Source: Umezawaea sp049997955 (GTDB lineage Bacteria > Actinomycetota > Actinomycetes > Mycobacteriales > Pseudonocardiaceae). From it: 64,000 bases of DNA. Shown piece by piece: positions 48,192 through 56,948 of the stretch. The notes beneath the pieces are model-generated. The model had not been told where the DNA came from, made no database searches, and saw nothing but the letters and a program-made list of their open reading frames with translations. A program made the position numbers and the translations under genes. Position 1 is the first letter of the stretch, and each line of letters opens with the position of its first letter. The stretch spans positions 124,001 to 188,000 of the forward strand of contig JAEBDY010000011.1 of assembly GCA_049997955.1 (NCBI GenBank), read 5' to 3'.

Positions 48192-49211
48192 TCAGGACGA
48201 CGTGACCGCGCTCGTCATCTCCAGCGCGATGTCGACCAGCATGTCCTCCTGGCCGCCGACCAGCCCGCGCCTGCCCGCCTCCACCAGCAGCGCGCGCACG
48301 TCCACCCCGTAGGTCGCGGCGGCGGTCTCGGCGTGCCGCAGGAAGCTGGAGTACACCCCGGCGTAGCCGAGCGTCAGGGTTTCGCGGTCCACCCGCACCG
48401 GCCGGTCCTGCAGCGGGCGGACGAGGTCGTCGGCCGCGTCCTGCAACGCGAACAGGTCGCAGCCGTGCTCCCAGCCCTCCAGCGTCGCCACGGCGATGAA
48501 CGGCTCGATCGGGCAGTTGCCCGCGCCCGCCCCGTGGCCCGCCAACGACGCGTCCACGCGGGTGGCGCCCTCCTCGACGGCGGCCAGGGAGTTGGCGACC
48601 GACAGCGACAGGTTCTCGTGGGCGTGGATCCCGATCTCGGTGACCGGGTCGAGGACGTCGCGGTAGGCGCGGACGCGCTCGCGGACCGCGTTCACGGTCA
48701 GCCTGCCGCCGGAGTCGGTCACGTAGACGCAGTGCGCCCCGTAGGACTCCATCAGCGCGGCCTGGCGGGCGAGTTCGGCGGGCGGCGCGAGGTGGCTCAT
48801 CATCAGGAACCCGGCGACGTCCATGCCGAGCGACCGGGCGGTGGCGATGTGCTGCGCGGCCACGTCGGCCTCGGTGCAGTGCGTGGCGACCCGGACCGAC
48901 CGGACCCCCAGCTCGAACGCGCGGCGCAGGTCGGAGGCGGTGCCGATGCCGGGCAGCAGCAACGTGGTCAGGCGCGCCCTCGACACGCTCGCCGCGACGG
49001 CCTCGATCCACTCCCGGTCGGTGTTGCTGCCGGGGCCGTAGACGAGGCTGCCGCCCGACAGGCCGTCGCCGTGCGCGACCTCGATGGCGTCCACCCCGGC
49101 GGCGTCGAGCGCGGCCGCGATCTCGGCGGCCTTCGACGGCTCGACGCGGTGCCGGGTGGCGTGCATGCCGTCCCGCAGCGTCACGTCCTGGACGTGGAGC
49201 CGCCTGCTCAC
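48192..49211 (-). CDS. mhpE: 4-hydroxy-2-oxovalerate aldolase (MhpE/DmpG/HsaF type)
   Basis: A 339-aa DRE-TIM metallolyase. It starts VQDVTLRDGMHATRHRVEPS, with catalytic Arg13/Asp14, and has VAHGDGLSGGSLVYGPGSNT and the metal-binding GIHAHENLSLSVANSLAA. It splits 4-hydroxy-2-oxovalerate to pyruvate and acetaldehyde. It is last in the seven-gene operon; its GTG overlaps the stop of the acetaldehyde dehydrogenase (GTGA), matching the tight channelling complex known for this pair. Confidence 0.95.
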   Translation of the reverse strand: MSRRLHVQDVTLRDGMHATRHRVEPSKAAEIAAALDAAGVDAIEVAHGDGLSGGSLVYGPGSNTDREWIEAVAASVSRARLTTLLLPGIGTASDLRRAFELGVRSVRVATHCTEADVAAQHIATARSLGMDVAGFLMMSHLAPPAELARQAALMESYGAHCVYVTDSGGRLTVNAVRERVRAYRDVLDPVTEIGIHAHENLSLSVANSLAAVEEGATRVDASLAGHGAGAGNCPIEPFIAVATLEGWEHGCDLFALQDAADDLVRPLQDRPVRVDRETLTLGYAGVYSSFLRHAETAAATYGVDVRALLVEAGRRGLVGGQEDMLVDIALEMTSAVTSS

Positions 49212-50116
49212 GCGCTCACCTCCGCGATCCGCTCGCCGACCCGCAGGGCCGCCGAGGTCATGATGTCGAGGTTGCCCGCGTACGCCGGGAGGTAGTGGGC
49301 CGCGCCCTCGACCTCCAGGAACACGCTCACCCGGTGGGTGGCGCGGCGGTCGCCGACGAGCGTGTGCACCGGGCCGTCCACGGGCGTGACCTGCACGGGC
49401 CGCTTGAGCCGGTAGCCGGGCACGTAGGTCGAGACGTCCTCGACCATGCGCTCGACCGCGTCGGTGATCGCCGCGGTGTCGGGGTCCTCCACGAGGCAGA
49501 ACACCGTGTCGCGCATGACCAGCGGCGGCTCGGCCGGGTTGAGGACGATCACCGCCTTGCCGCGGTCCGCGCCGCCGACGGACTCGATCGCGGCGGACGT
49601 GGTCTCGGTGAACTCGTCGATGTTGGCGCGGGTCCCCGGTCCCGCGGACCTGGACGCGATCGAGGCGACGATCTCCGCGTACGGCACGGGCGTCACCCCC
49701 GCGACCGCCGCGACGACCGGGATGGTCGCCTGGCCGCCGCAGGTGACCATGTTGAGGTTCGGCGCGTCCAGGTGCTGCTCCAGGTTCACCGCGGGCACCA
49801 CGAACGGGCCGAGCGCCGCGGGCGTGAGGTCGACCAGCCGGACGCCGAACGCGGCGAGCGCGCGGGCGTTGGCCTCGTGCGCCCCGGCCGAGGTGGCGTC
49901 GAAGACGATCCGGACGTCCTGGAAGTCCGGCATCGCGATGAGCCCCTCGACGCCGTCGGAGGTGGTCGGCACGCCGAACCGCCGAGCCCGCGCGAGGCCG
50001 TCGGAGGCGGGGTCGATGCCGACCACCGCGCCCATCTCCAGCCGTTGCCCCAACCGGAGCACCTTGATCATCAGGTCGGTGCCGATGTTGCCCGAGCCGA
50101 TCACGGCCACCTTCAC
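49208..50116 (-). CDS. mhpF: Acetaldehyde dehydrogenase, acylating (MhpF/DmpF/HsaG type)
   Basis: A 302-aa NAD+/CoA-dependent enzyme that forms acetyl-CoA. The Rossmann start is VKVAVIGSGNIGTDLMIKVL and the catalytic cysteine is Cys126 in NMVTCGGQATIPVVAAV; further hallmarks are ASRSAGPGTRANIDEFTETT and NPAEPP. GTG 50116 overlaps the hydratase stop (GTGA), and its stop overlaps the aldolase start. It works as a heterotetramer with the aldolase so that acetaldehyde is channelled. Confidence 0.95.
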   Translation of the reverse strand: MKVAVIGSGNIGTDLMIKVLRLGQRLEMGAVVGIDPASDGLARARRFGVPTTSDGVEGLIAMPDFQDVRIVFDATSAGAHEANARALAAFGVRLVDLTPAALGPFVVPAVNLEQHLDAPNLNMVTCGGQATIPVVAAVAGVTPVPYAEIVASIASRSAGPGTRANIDEFTETTSAAIESVGGADRGKAVIVLNPAEPPLVMRDTVFCLVEDPDTAAITDAVERMVEDVSTYVPGYRLKRPVQVTPVDGPVHTLVGDRRATHRVSVFLEVEGAAHYLPAYAGNLDIMTSAALRVGERIAEVSA

Positions 50117-50898
50117 GACGCGCCTCCGGTGAACAGCGCGGACACGTCGCCGAGACCGCTGACGTGCGCCCGGAAGTGGTCGCCGGGCGCGACCGCGACC
50201 ATCGGCCCGAGCGCGCCGGACAGCACGACCTCGCCCGCCCGCAGCGGACTGCCCCGGTCGCGCGCGGTCGTGGCGAGCCAGGCGACGGCGAGCAGGGGGT
50301 CGCCCAGGCAGTCGGCGCCCGTCCCCTTGGACACGACCTCGCCGCCGCGGCTCATGGTCATGGCGCACGTGGCCAGGTCCAGGCCGTCGAGCGGCACGGG
50401 GTGCTCGCCCAGCACGAACAGGCCGGAGGAGGCGTTGTCGGCGACGGTGTCGACGATGCCGATGTCCCAGCCCGCGATCCGGCTGTCCACGACCTCCAGC
50501 GCGGCGACCACGTGGCCGGTCGCCGCGGTGACCTCGGCGGGCCCGATCACGTCGGCGGTCAGGTCGTGGGCGAGCACGAACGCGACCTCGGCCTCGATCC
50601 TGGGCTGCATCGTGCGGGTGATGTCGATCGGCACGCCCGCCGGGCACGCCATGTCGTCCAGCAGGAAGCCGAAGTCGGGCTCGTCCACGCCGAGCTGCTC
50701 GCGCACGGCCGGGTTCGTGAGCCCGATCTTGCGGCCGACGACCGCGGACCCGGTCGAGATCCGCTCGGACACCCACGACGACTGCACCTCGTACGCCGCG
50801 TCGACGTCGCCCGCGGGCAGCAGGTCGCGGACCGGGGGGCAGGGGCGGTTGGCCGCTCGCGCGGAGGCGAGCCGGAGGTAGGCCTTGGTGGTCGTCAC
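50113..50898 (-). CDS. mhpD: 2-keto-4-pentenoate hydratase (MhpD/HsaE type)
   Basis: A 261-aa member of the fumarylacetoacetase-related hydratase family. Hallmarks are VVGRKIGLTNPAVREQLGVD, the metal ligands in RIEAEVAFVLAHDL and AALEVVDSRIAGWDI, and LSGALGPMVAVAPGD. It hydrates 2-hydroxypenta-2,4-dienoate to 4-hydroxy-2-oxovalerate. GTG start 1 bp after the stop of the dioxygenase gene. Confidence 0.94.
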   Translation of the reverse strand: MTTTKAYLRLASARAANRPCPPVRDLLPAGDVDAAYEVQSSWVSERISTGSAVVGRKIGLTNPAVREQLGVDEPDFGFLLDDMACPAGVPIDITRTMQPRIEAEVAFVLAHDLTADVIGPAEVTAATGHVVAALEVVDSRIAGWDIGIVDTVADNASSGLFVLGEHPVPLDGLDLATCAMTMSRGGEVVSKGTGADCLGDPLLAVAWLATTARDRGSPLRAGEVVLSGALGPMVAVAPGDHFRAHVSGLGDVSALFTGGAS

Positions 50899-50899
50899 G

Positions 50900-51829
50900 T
50901 CAGCTCACCTCGAAGCTCGTGCCGATGCCCATGCCGGTGATCCACTCCGGCACCGGCTCGTAACTGGTCCACCGCAGAGGTTCCCCGACGGCGGCCTGCC
51001 CGATCAGCCAGGTGCGGATCTCGTGCCCGCCGCTGCCCGCGTTGTCCTCCAGCACCACGTCGCCCAGCGCCGTGATCGGCGCCGGGTCGGCCGCCGAGAG
51101 CTGCTTGAGGAACCAGCCGTCCCACACGGCGTTGACGCGGGCGTTCGGGTCGCCGCCCATCGCCCGGACCCTCGGCTCCCGCGCGGCGGCGAACGCGCGC
51201 ACGTCCTTGCGGCCGTGGATGACCGACTCGCGCTTCTCCCCGTCCACCTCGCGCGGGTCGTTGGACGGCAGCCAGTGCGAGAGCCCGCCGCTGGCGACGA
51301 CCAGCACCCGCCCGGCGAACGCGGACGAGCGGATCGCGTCGCCGAGCGCGACACCGAGCCGAACGCACCGGTCCATGCTCGGCAGCGGCGGCGCGGCCGT
51401 GTTGACCACCAGCGGCACCAGGGGGATCGGCGACCCGCCGGACACCATCTCGTAGCTCTGCACGACCCCGTGGTCGACGGTGAGCGAGTACGACAGCGAC
51501 AGGTCGAACCCGTCGGCCGCGAGCCCGTCCCGGATCGACCACGCCAGCTGCGAGGCCACCGGCAGCGGACCGGACCGGCTGTCGAAGTCGCCGAACCCGG
51601 TGGCCTCCTCGACCCCGAGCACGAACGGCGGCATCACGTCGTAGAAGTTGGCGTGGAAGTGGTCCGGCCCGATGACGACGATCGCGTCGGGCGCCAGGTC
51701 CGCCACCGCCCTCGCCACGCGCTCGGTGTCGGCCAGGAACGCGCCGCCGGGCTGCGACGGGTCGCTCGGCGGGGTCATGGTGGCGAAGGGGGAGTGGGAC
51801 ATGCCCACGAAGCCGATGATCTCGCTCAT
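50900..51829 (-). CDS. mhpB: Extradiol ring-cleavage dioxygenase, LigB type (MhpB-like)
   Basis: A 309-aa iron(II) dioxygenase similar in length and motifs to 2,3-dihydroxyphenylpropionate 1,2-dioxygenase. SHSPFATMTPP opens the protein, and IGPDHFHANFYDVMPPFVLG contains iron-ligand histidines. DHGVVQSYEMV carries His120 and GGLSHWLPSN carries His185, matching catalytic His115 and His179 of E. coli MhpB. It cleaves a catechol with a carboxy-bearing side chain next to the hydroxyls. The ATG overlaps the end region of the hydrolase gene (ATGA). The true catechol substrate in this operon is not known. Confidence 0.92.
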   Translation of the reverse strand: MSEIIGFVGMSHSPFATMTPPSDPSQPGGAFLADTERVARAVADLAPDAIVVIGPDHFHANFYDVMPPFVLGVEEATGFGDFDSRSGPLPVASQLAWSIRDGLAADGFDLSLSYSLTVDHGVVQSYEMVSGGSPIPLVPLVVNTAAPPLPSMDRCVRLGVALGDAIRSSAFAGRVLVVASGGLSHWLPSNDPREVDGEKRESVIHGRKDVRAFAAAREPRVRAMGGDPNARVNAVWDGWFLKQLSAADPAPITALGDVVLEDNAGSGGHEIRTWLIGQAAVGEPLRWTSYEPVPEWITGMGIGTSFEVS

Positions 51830-52704
51830 GACGGGTCCTTCGCGAGGACGAGGAAGTCGTGGTGGGCGCGGAGGAACTCGTCCGGCTTCTCCCACTGCGG
51901 CCAGTGGCCCGCGTCCGCGATCACGTGCAGGCGCGCGTCGGGGAGCCACTCCAGCAGCATGTCGGCCTCGTCCAGCCCGCCCGTCGGGTCGTGCTCGGTC
52001 CACAGCAACAACGTCGGCGCGGTCACCTTGCCCACCCACGACGGGTCCCAGGCGAAGTCCTTGCGCACCACGGGGTCCTGGAGCACCAGGGTGTTCTCGA
52101 TGGCCTGCACGAAACCGGGGCGGCCGTACACCGAGCGCCGCAGGTCCACCAGCTCGTCGGTCACCATCTCCTTGTGGTGGAACAGGAACTCCACGCGGCG
52201 GCGCACGGTCTCGTCGCTCGGGTCCCGCACCGCGGCCCTGGTGCTGTCCCGCATCCTGGCCATCACCTCGGGCTTGTTGGCGATGTTGCCCGGCGTGTTC
52301 AGCACCAGCCTGTCGACCCGCTCGGGGTGGTGGGCGGCGGTCCAGGCCACGACCCAACCGCCCAGCGACTCGCCGGACAGGTGCGCGGAGTCGATGCCCA
52401 GCGCGTCCATCAGCCCCAGCAGGTGCGCCGACAGCACGTCGATCGTGTACGGGAAGTCCGGCAGGTCCGACCAGCCGTGGCCGACCATGTCGTAGGCGGT
52501 GACGCGGAAGTCGGCGGCCAGCCCGGCGATGTCGCGGGCGTAGGCCTCCAGGTGGCCGCCGGTGCCGTGCAGCAGGACCAGGTCCGGGCCGGACCCGGCC
52601 TGGAGCACCCTGGTGCGGACACCGCCGACGTGCACGTGGCGCAGCCGGTGGTCGACGTCGGCCAGCTCGCCCCAGATGCTGACGTGCGCGGGCAGGTCGC
52701 TCAT
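51826..52704 (-). CDS. Meta-cleavage product hydrolase, alpha/beta-hydrolase fold (MhpC-like)
   Basis: A 292-aa C-C bond hydrolase. Oxyanion region LLHGTGGHLEAYARD, nucleophile Ser113 in LSGESLGGWVV, Asp in LLWTEHDPTGG and His in IADAGHWPQWEKP. It follows the ring-cleaving dioxygenase step by hydrolysing the vinylogous 1,5-diketone to a carboxylic acid and 2-hydroxypentadienoate. ATG 52704 overlaps the cupin stop (ATGA). Confidence 0.92.
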   Translation of the reverse strand: MSDLPAHVSIWGELADVDHRLRHVHVGGVRTRVLQAGSGPDLVLLHGTGGHLEAYARDIAGLAADFRVTAYDMVGHGWSDLPDFPYTIDVLSAHLLGLMDALGIDSAHLSGESLGGWVVAWTAAHHPERVDRLVLNTPGNIANKPEVMARMRDSTRAAVRDPSDETVRRRVEFLFHHKEMVTDELVDLRRSVYGRPGFVQAIENTLVLQDPVVRKDFAWDPSWVGKVTAPTLLLWTEHDPTGGLDEADMLLEWLPDARLHVIADAGHWPQWEKPDEFLRAHHDFLVLAKDPS

Positions 52705-53204
52705 GCCGTGTCCTCCTTGAAGCGGGCGCGGGCCTCCGCGAGGGTCGCCAGACCGGCGCTCTGCCGCCGTCCCACGCCCAGCGCGTTGAGGAGTCGGGAG
52801 TTCTCGATGGTGAGGAACTCGACCGGGTGCTCGGTGGAGTCGTTGTAGTGGCGGTGCCAGGTCCACGGCGGGGTGTAGACGAAGTCGCCGGTCGACCAGG
52901 CCCCGGTCTCGTCCTCGACCTCGCTGTGGCCGTCGCCGGAGATGACGTAGTGCACCGTCTCGTGGTGGTGGCGCTGCATGTCGGACGTGAGGCCCGGCGG
53001 GATGGTCTGGCGGAAGATCTCGAAGGTCGCGGTCGGCAGCTTCCCGGCGATGGACAGCGTCGTCGGGTTGTGGACCTGCGCGGCGGGCAGCGTCTCCAGG
53101 TCCGCCGCTCGGACGACCACCGGGCGCAGGGTGCTCGGCCGCACGGTGTCGGCGATCGCGCCGAGGAACTCGGCCATGCTGAAGTCCGGTCCTGACTGGG
53201 CCAT
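52701..53204 (-). CDS. Cupin-domain protein, in meta-cleavage operon
   Basis: A 167-aa single-cupin protein: MQRHHHETVHYVISGDGHSE (cupin motif 1 with H-x-H and E nearby) and GDFVYTPPWTWHRHYNDS (motif 2 with His). The arrangement resembles gentisate-dioxygenase-like cupins but with only one barrel. It could be an oxygenase or isomerase acting on the ring or side chain of the substrate, or a metal-dependent hydratase. It overlaps the SDR stop by 1 nt and the hydrolase start by 4 nt. Confidence 0.82.
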   Translation of the reverse strand: MAQSGPDFSMAEFLGAIADTVRPSTLRPVVVRAADLETLPAAQVHNPTTLSIAGKLPTATFEIFRQTIPPGLTSDMQRHHHETVHYVISGDGHSEVEDETGAWSTGDFVYTPPWTWHRHYNDSTEHPVEFLTIENSRLLNALGVGRRQSAGLATLAEARARFKEDTA

Positions 53205-53980
53205 CAGATCGTCTCCGTTCGTCCGCCGTCGACCGCCAGCACGGTCCCGTTCACGTAGCTCGCCGCCTCCGACACCAGGAACGCCACGGCGGCCCCGACC
53301 TCCTCGGCCTCGCCCGCGCGGCCCGCGGGGATGCTCGCCGCGTCCTCCGCGGCGAGGTCGGCGTACTCGCGGCCGACCGCCTTGGCGCGGTTGTCCAGGA
53401 CCTGCCTGCGGCGTTCCGTCGCGGTGGCGCCGGGGGCCACGCAGTTCACCGTCACGCCGTCGGCAGCGAACTCGCGCGAGAGCAGCTTCGCCGCCGCGGT
53501 GACCGCCGACCGCAGCACGACCGACGCCGCCAGGTCCGGCTGCGGCTGCCGCACGGCCGTGGACGTCACGAACACCACCCGCCCGAAGCCGTGCCCGGCC
53601 ATGCGGGGGAGCGCCAGCCGGGCCAGCCGCAGCGGGCCGAGCAGCAGCAGCTCGAACGCCCGCTGCCACTGCTCGTCGCCGACGTCGAGGATCCGGCCGG
53701 GCGGCGGGCCGCCCGCGTTGAGCACGAGGACGTCGAGCGCGCCGAAGCGGCTCTCGACCTCGGCCAGCGCGGCCTTCGCGGCATCCGGTTCCGACACGTC
53801 GTTCACGAGCGCGTGCACGGCGGCGCCGGTGCCCTCCCGCAGCCGGGCCGCGGCGGCGTCCAGCACGTCCGCGCGGCGTCCGGTGATGACGACCTGGTGG
53901 CCTGCCCGTGCCAGGTGCTCGGCCGTGGCGTACCCGATGCCGGTGGCCCCGCCACCCACGAGTGCGGTCCGAGTGCTGAT
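53204..53980 (-). CDS. SDR-family oxidoreductase, first gene of meta-cleavage operon, apparent ATC start
   Basis: A 258-aa Rossmann-fold protein: ALVGGGATGIGYATAEHLAR, LDVLVLNAGGPPPGRILDVG and a C-terminus ending NGTVLAVDGGRTETI. The catalytic Tyr-x-x-x-Lys is not present; the matching region reads SVVLR (AASVVLRSAVTAAAKLLSRE), as in a divergent SDR subgroup. There is no ATG, GTG or TTG in the right place. A perfect AGGAGG (53986-53991) precedes ATC at 53980-53978 with a 5-nt spacer, and ISTRTALVGGGATGIG follows directly. The next in-frame GTG would remove the first beta strand. An ATG-to-ATC change or genuine ATC initiation are both possible. The role is presumably dehydrogenation in the upper aromatic pathway. 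Confidence 0.85.
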   Translation of the reverse strand: MSTRTALVGGGATGIGYATAEHLARAGHQVVITGRRADVLDAAAARLREGTGAAVHALVNDVSEPDAAKAALAEVESRFGALDVLVLNAGGPPPGRILDVGDEQWQRAFELLLLGPLRLARLALPRMAGHGFGRVVFVTSTAVRQPQPDLAASVVLRSAVTAAAKLLSREFAADGVTVNCVAPGATATERRRQVLDNRAKAVGREYADLAAEDAASIPAGRAGEAEEVGAAVAFLVSEAASYVNGTVLAVDGGRTETI

Positions 53981-53999
53981 GGTTTCCTCCTGGGTCGAT

Positions 54000-54009
54000 C
54001 GTCGCGACG
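54000..54009. repeat. 10-bp palindrome between SDR and IclR genes
   Basis: CGTCGCGACG lies in the 63-bp gap between the divergent SDR operon and the IclR gene. It is a candidate operator core for the IclR regulator, but G+C-rich palindromes of this size arise by chance in such DNA. Confidence 0.25.
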
Positions 54010-54043
54010 GGGTTAGCCTGACCCGTGTGAACTCGGGGAGCCA

Positions 54044-54814
54044 ATGATGAGTCCCGCTGAACGGGACGGCAGTTCGGAGGGGGTGGGCGGGCTCGACCGC
54101 GCCGCGGCGATCCTGGGCGCGTTCGACGCCACGCACCGGGAGCTGACGCTCGCCGCGCTGGTCGCCCGCTGCGGCCTGCCGCGCTCGACCACCCACCGCA
54201 CCGCCGACCGGATGATCAAGCTCGGCTGGCTGGACAAGCCGAGGGACCGGTACCGGATCGGCAACCGGCTGTTCGAGATCTCCGGCCTCGTGCCCATCCG
54301 GCACGAGCTGCGCGAGGCCGTGCTGCCGTTCCTCCAGGACCTGTACAACGCGACCAGGACCACGGTCCAGCTCGGCGTGCTCAAGGGGGCGGAGGTGCTG
54401 GTCGTGGAGAAGATCACCGGCCACCAGCCGATGCCGATGCTGTCGCAGGTCGGCGGCTCGATCCCGGCGCACTGCTCCGGTCTCGGCCGGGCGATCCTGG
54501 CCTACTCCGACCCCGCTGTGGTCGCGGAGGTGATCGCCGCGGGCCTGGTGCCGCGCACGCCCCGCACGCTGACCAGCGAGGTGGCCGTCCTGCGCGAACT
54601 GGCCGCGATCCCGCACCGGGGCTGGGCGGTCGACCGCGAGGAGGGCAACATCGGGGTGAACTGCGTGGCCGCCCCGCTCTTCGGGCCGCTCGGGGACGTC
54701 GTGGCGGCGCTGTCGGTCACCGGCCCCACGGCGCTCGTGCGCGCCGACCGCATCGGACCCGCCGTGCGGCTGGCCGCCGCCGCCGCGTCGCGGGCGTACG
54801 CCACCCGGAGGTAG
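54044..54814 (+). CDS. IclR-family transcriptional regulator
   Basis: A 256-aa regulator. N-terminal winged helix (GLDRAAAILGAFDATHRELT, LAALVARCGLPRSTTHRTAD) and a C-terminal effector-binding IclR domain (AHCSGLGRAILAYSDPAVVA, REEGNIGVNCVAAPLFGPLG). GGGGAG lies upstream; ATG 54044 and ATG 54047 are both possible, with the second at better spacing. It is divergent from the seven-gene catabolic operon and upstream of a cupin and a flavin monooxygenase. It is therefore the probable regulator of both arms, responding to an aromatic substrate. Confidence 0.93.
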   Translation: MMSPAERDGSSEGVGGLDRAAAILGAFDATHRELTLAALVARCGLPRSTTHRTADRMIKLGWLDKPRDRYRIGNRLFEISGLVPIRHELREAVLPFLQDLYNATRTTVQLGVLKGAEVLVVEKITGHQPMPMLSQVGGSIPAHCSGLGRAILAYSDPAVVAEVIAAGLVPRTPRTLTSEVAVLRELAAIPHRGWAVDREEGNIGVNCVAAPLFGPLGDVVAALSVTGPTALVRADRIGPAVRLAAAAASRAYATRR

Positions 54815-54911
54815 GAAGAGTCCCGGTGAGCGGGACGCCGGTTTGGTGGATGGGCGGGGCGGGCCCCAGGCTGTGACCGCTGACACTCCGACCACCACGA
54901 AGGAGACAACG

Positions 54912-55382
54912 GTGACCCTGGGCGGCGGTTACATGCTCCCGACGCGCGAAGGCCACGCCATCGCGGCGATCGGGCTCGGCATCACGATGAAGACGGACGG
55001 GAAGTCCACGCGGGATGCCTACTCCATGTTCGAGTACACGGTCCCCCCGGAGACCAACGGTCCACCTCCACACCTGCACACCCGCGAGGACGAGTCCTTC
55101 ATCTGCCTGGCGGGCAAGATGGACGTCACCCTCGGAGGTGAGGAGTTCACGATCGGGCACGGCGACTTCCTGTTCCTGCCGCGCGACGTCGTGCACGCGT
55201 TCCGCAACCCGTACGCCGAGGAGGCGCGGGTCGTGTCCGTGGTGTCGCCGGCGGGCCTGGAGCGGTACTACCAGGCGCTCGCGGACATGCCGCCCGGCCC
55301 GAAGGACATGGCGCTGATCAAGTCGATCATGAGCGACTTCGGCATCGAGATGCAGCTCCCGCAGGGGGCCGAGCAGTCATGA
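54912..55382 (+). CDS. Cupin protein, quercetinase-like
   Basis: A 156-aa cupin with the motif PPHLHTREDESFICLAGKMD (H-x-H-x(n)-E metal site) and GDFLFLPRDVVHAFRNPYAE (second His). The pattern matches single-domain quercetin 2,3-dioxygenase-like cupins. GTG 54912 has AAGGAG with a 7-nt spacer. Its stop overlaps the ATG of the monooxygenase (ATGA), so the two act together. This is the second cupin of the locus, distinct from the one at 52701. Confidence 0.82.
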   Translation: MTLGGGYMLPTREGHAIAAIGLGITMKTDGKSTRDAYSMFEYTVPPETNGPPPHLHTREDESFICLAGKMDVTLGGEEFTIGHGDFLFLPRDVVHAFRNPYAEEARVVSVVSPAGLERYYQALADMPPGPKDMALIKSIMSDFGIEMQLPQGAEQS

Positions 55383-56917
55383 GGGTCGCCATCATCGGCG
55401 CGGGCGTCGCCGGGCTCACGACCGCCAAGGTGCTGCTCCAGGCCGGTCACGACGTGCGCGTGTTCGACAGGTCGCCGGACGTCGGCGGGGTGTGGAGCGA
55501 AACCCGCCGCTACCCCGGCGTGACGACGCAGAGCTCCAAGGCGCAGTACTCGCTCTCGGACTTCCCGATGCCGGAGGACCTCCCGGAGTGGCCGAGCGGC
55601 GAGCAGGTCCAGGCGTACTTCGCGGCCTACGCGGCCGAGTACGGCGTGGACCGCGTGCTGCGGCTCGACACCGAGGTGACCGGCGTCCGCCGGGCCGTGG
55701 ACGGCCGGTGGACCGTGGAGACCACGTCGGGCGCCGAGGTGGTCGACCGGGTGGTGGTCGCCAACGGCGTGTTCTGCGAGCCGCTGGTCCCCGCCTACCC
55801 CGGCGTCGAGGAGTTCACCGCCGCGGGCGGACGGCTGTGCGCGGGCACGGAGTTCCACGACGCCGAGGAGGCGCGGGACAAGCACGTGCTGGTCGTCGGC
55901 TACGGCAAGTCGGCGTGCGACGTGACCGTGCCGGTCAGCCAGGTCGCCGCGAGCACCGACGTGATCGCGCGCCAGCTGCTGTGGAAGGTGCCGCGCAAGA
56001 TCGCCGGCGTGCTGAACTTCAAGATGCTGCTGCTCACCAGGATGGGCGAGGCGCTGTTCCGCTACGTGCGGCCGCGCGGCTTCGAGAAGTTCCTGCACGG
56101 GCCGGGCAACGGCCTGCGCCGCAGGATGCTCAACTCCGTCGGCTCGGTGTCGGTCCGCCAGTTCGGGCTCAAGGAACTCGACCTGGTTCCCGCGGGCCAC
56201 ATGGAGGACATCGTCCGCGGCGCCATCGGCCTCGCGACCGAGGGCTTCTTCGAGGGCGTCGCGGAGGGCCGCATCACCGTGCGCCGCGACCGCACCGTCA
56301 CCCGCCTCCTGGCCAGGGACGGCAAGCCGTTCGCCGAGCTGAGCGACGGCACCGCGCTGCCCGCCGACCTGGTGGTCTGCGCGACCGGCTTCACCCAGGG
56401 CGTGCCGTTCCTGTCCGACGACGTGCGGCGGAAGCTGTTCGACGAGCGCGGCAACTTCATGCTCTACCGGCAGATCCTGCCCCTGGACGTGCCCGGCCTG
56501 TACTTCAACGGGTACAACTCGTCGTTCTTCAGCCCGCTGAACGCCGAGATGGCCGCGGTCTGGATCGCCGCCGACATCGCGGGGATCGTGCCGCTGCCGG
56601 ACACCGGCGACATGCGGCGGGCGGTCGTGGAGCAGTTGGCGTTCATGGACTCCGCCACGGACGGGCACCACTGCCGCGGCACCAAGATCATCCCGTTCTC
56701 CATGCACAACGTGGACGAGGTGCTCGGCGACCTCGACCTGGACGTCGAGTCCCGCGTCCGGGCCTCGCACTGGCTCAACCCGATCGACCCGGCCGCCTAC
56801 CGGGGCGTCACCCCGGCGCTGCTGGCCAGGCTGGCGTCCACCGCCCCGGAACCCGAGGCGCGGGTGCTGCGGTTCAGCCCGGTCGTCGAGGAGTCCGAGC
56901 GCAACGTCGCAGGTTGA
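55379..56917 (+). CDS. Flavin-containing monooxygenase (FMO/Baeyer-Villiger-like)
   Basis: A 512-aa class B flavoprotein. FAD loop VAIIGAGVAGLTTAKVLLQA, GGVWSETRRYPGVTTQSSK, NADPH loop VLVVGYGKSACDVTVP, and VCATGFTQG near the C-terminal third. Class B enzymes oxygenate amines, sulphides or ketones (Baeyer-Villiger), and the group with R-Y-P-G-x-x-x-Q includes ketone monooxygenases. It is coupled to the upstream cupin and close to the meta-cleavage genes. It could prepare an aryl-ketone or alkylphenol for ring cleavage; substrate not established. Confidence 0.88.
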   Translation: MRVAIIGAGVAGLTTAKVLLQAGHDVRVFDRSPDVGGVWSETRRYPGVTTQSSKAQYSLSDFPMPEDLPEWPSGEQVQAYFAAYAAEYGVDRVLRLDTEVTGVRRAVDGRWTVETTSGAEVVDRVVVANGVFCEPLVPAYPGVEEFTAAGGRLCAGTEFHDAEEARDKHVLVVGYGKSACDVTVPVSQVAASTDVIARQLLWKVPRKIAGVLNFKMLLLTRMGEALFRYVRPRGFEKFLHGPGNGLRRRMLNSVGSVSVRQFGLKELDLVPAGHMEDIVRGAIGLATEGFFEGVAEGRITVRRDRTVTRLLARDGKPFAELSDGTALPADLVVCATGFTQGVPFLSDDVRRKLFDERGNFMLYRQILPLDVPGLYFNGYNSSFFSPLNAEMAAVWIAADIAGIVPLPDTGDMRRAVVEQLAFMDSATDGHHCRGTKIIPFSMHNVDEVLGDLDLDVESRVRASHWLNPIDPAAYRGVTPALLARLASTAPEPEARVLRFSPVVEESERNVAG

Positions 56918-56948
56918 CGACGTAGAGTCACCTCCGAAGGGGGTGGCC

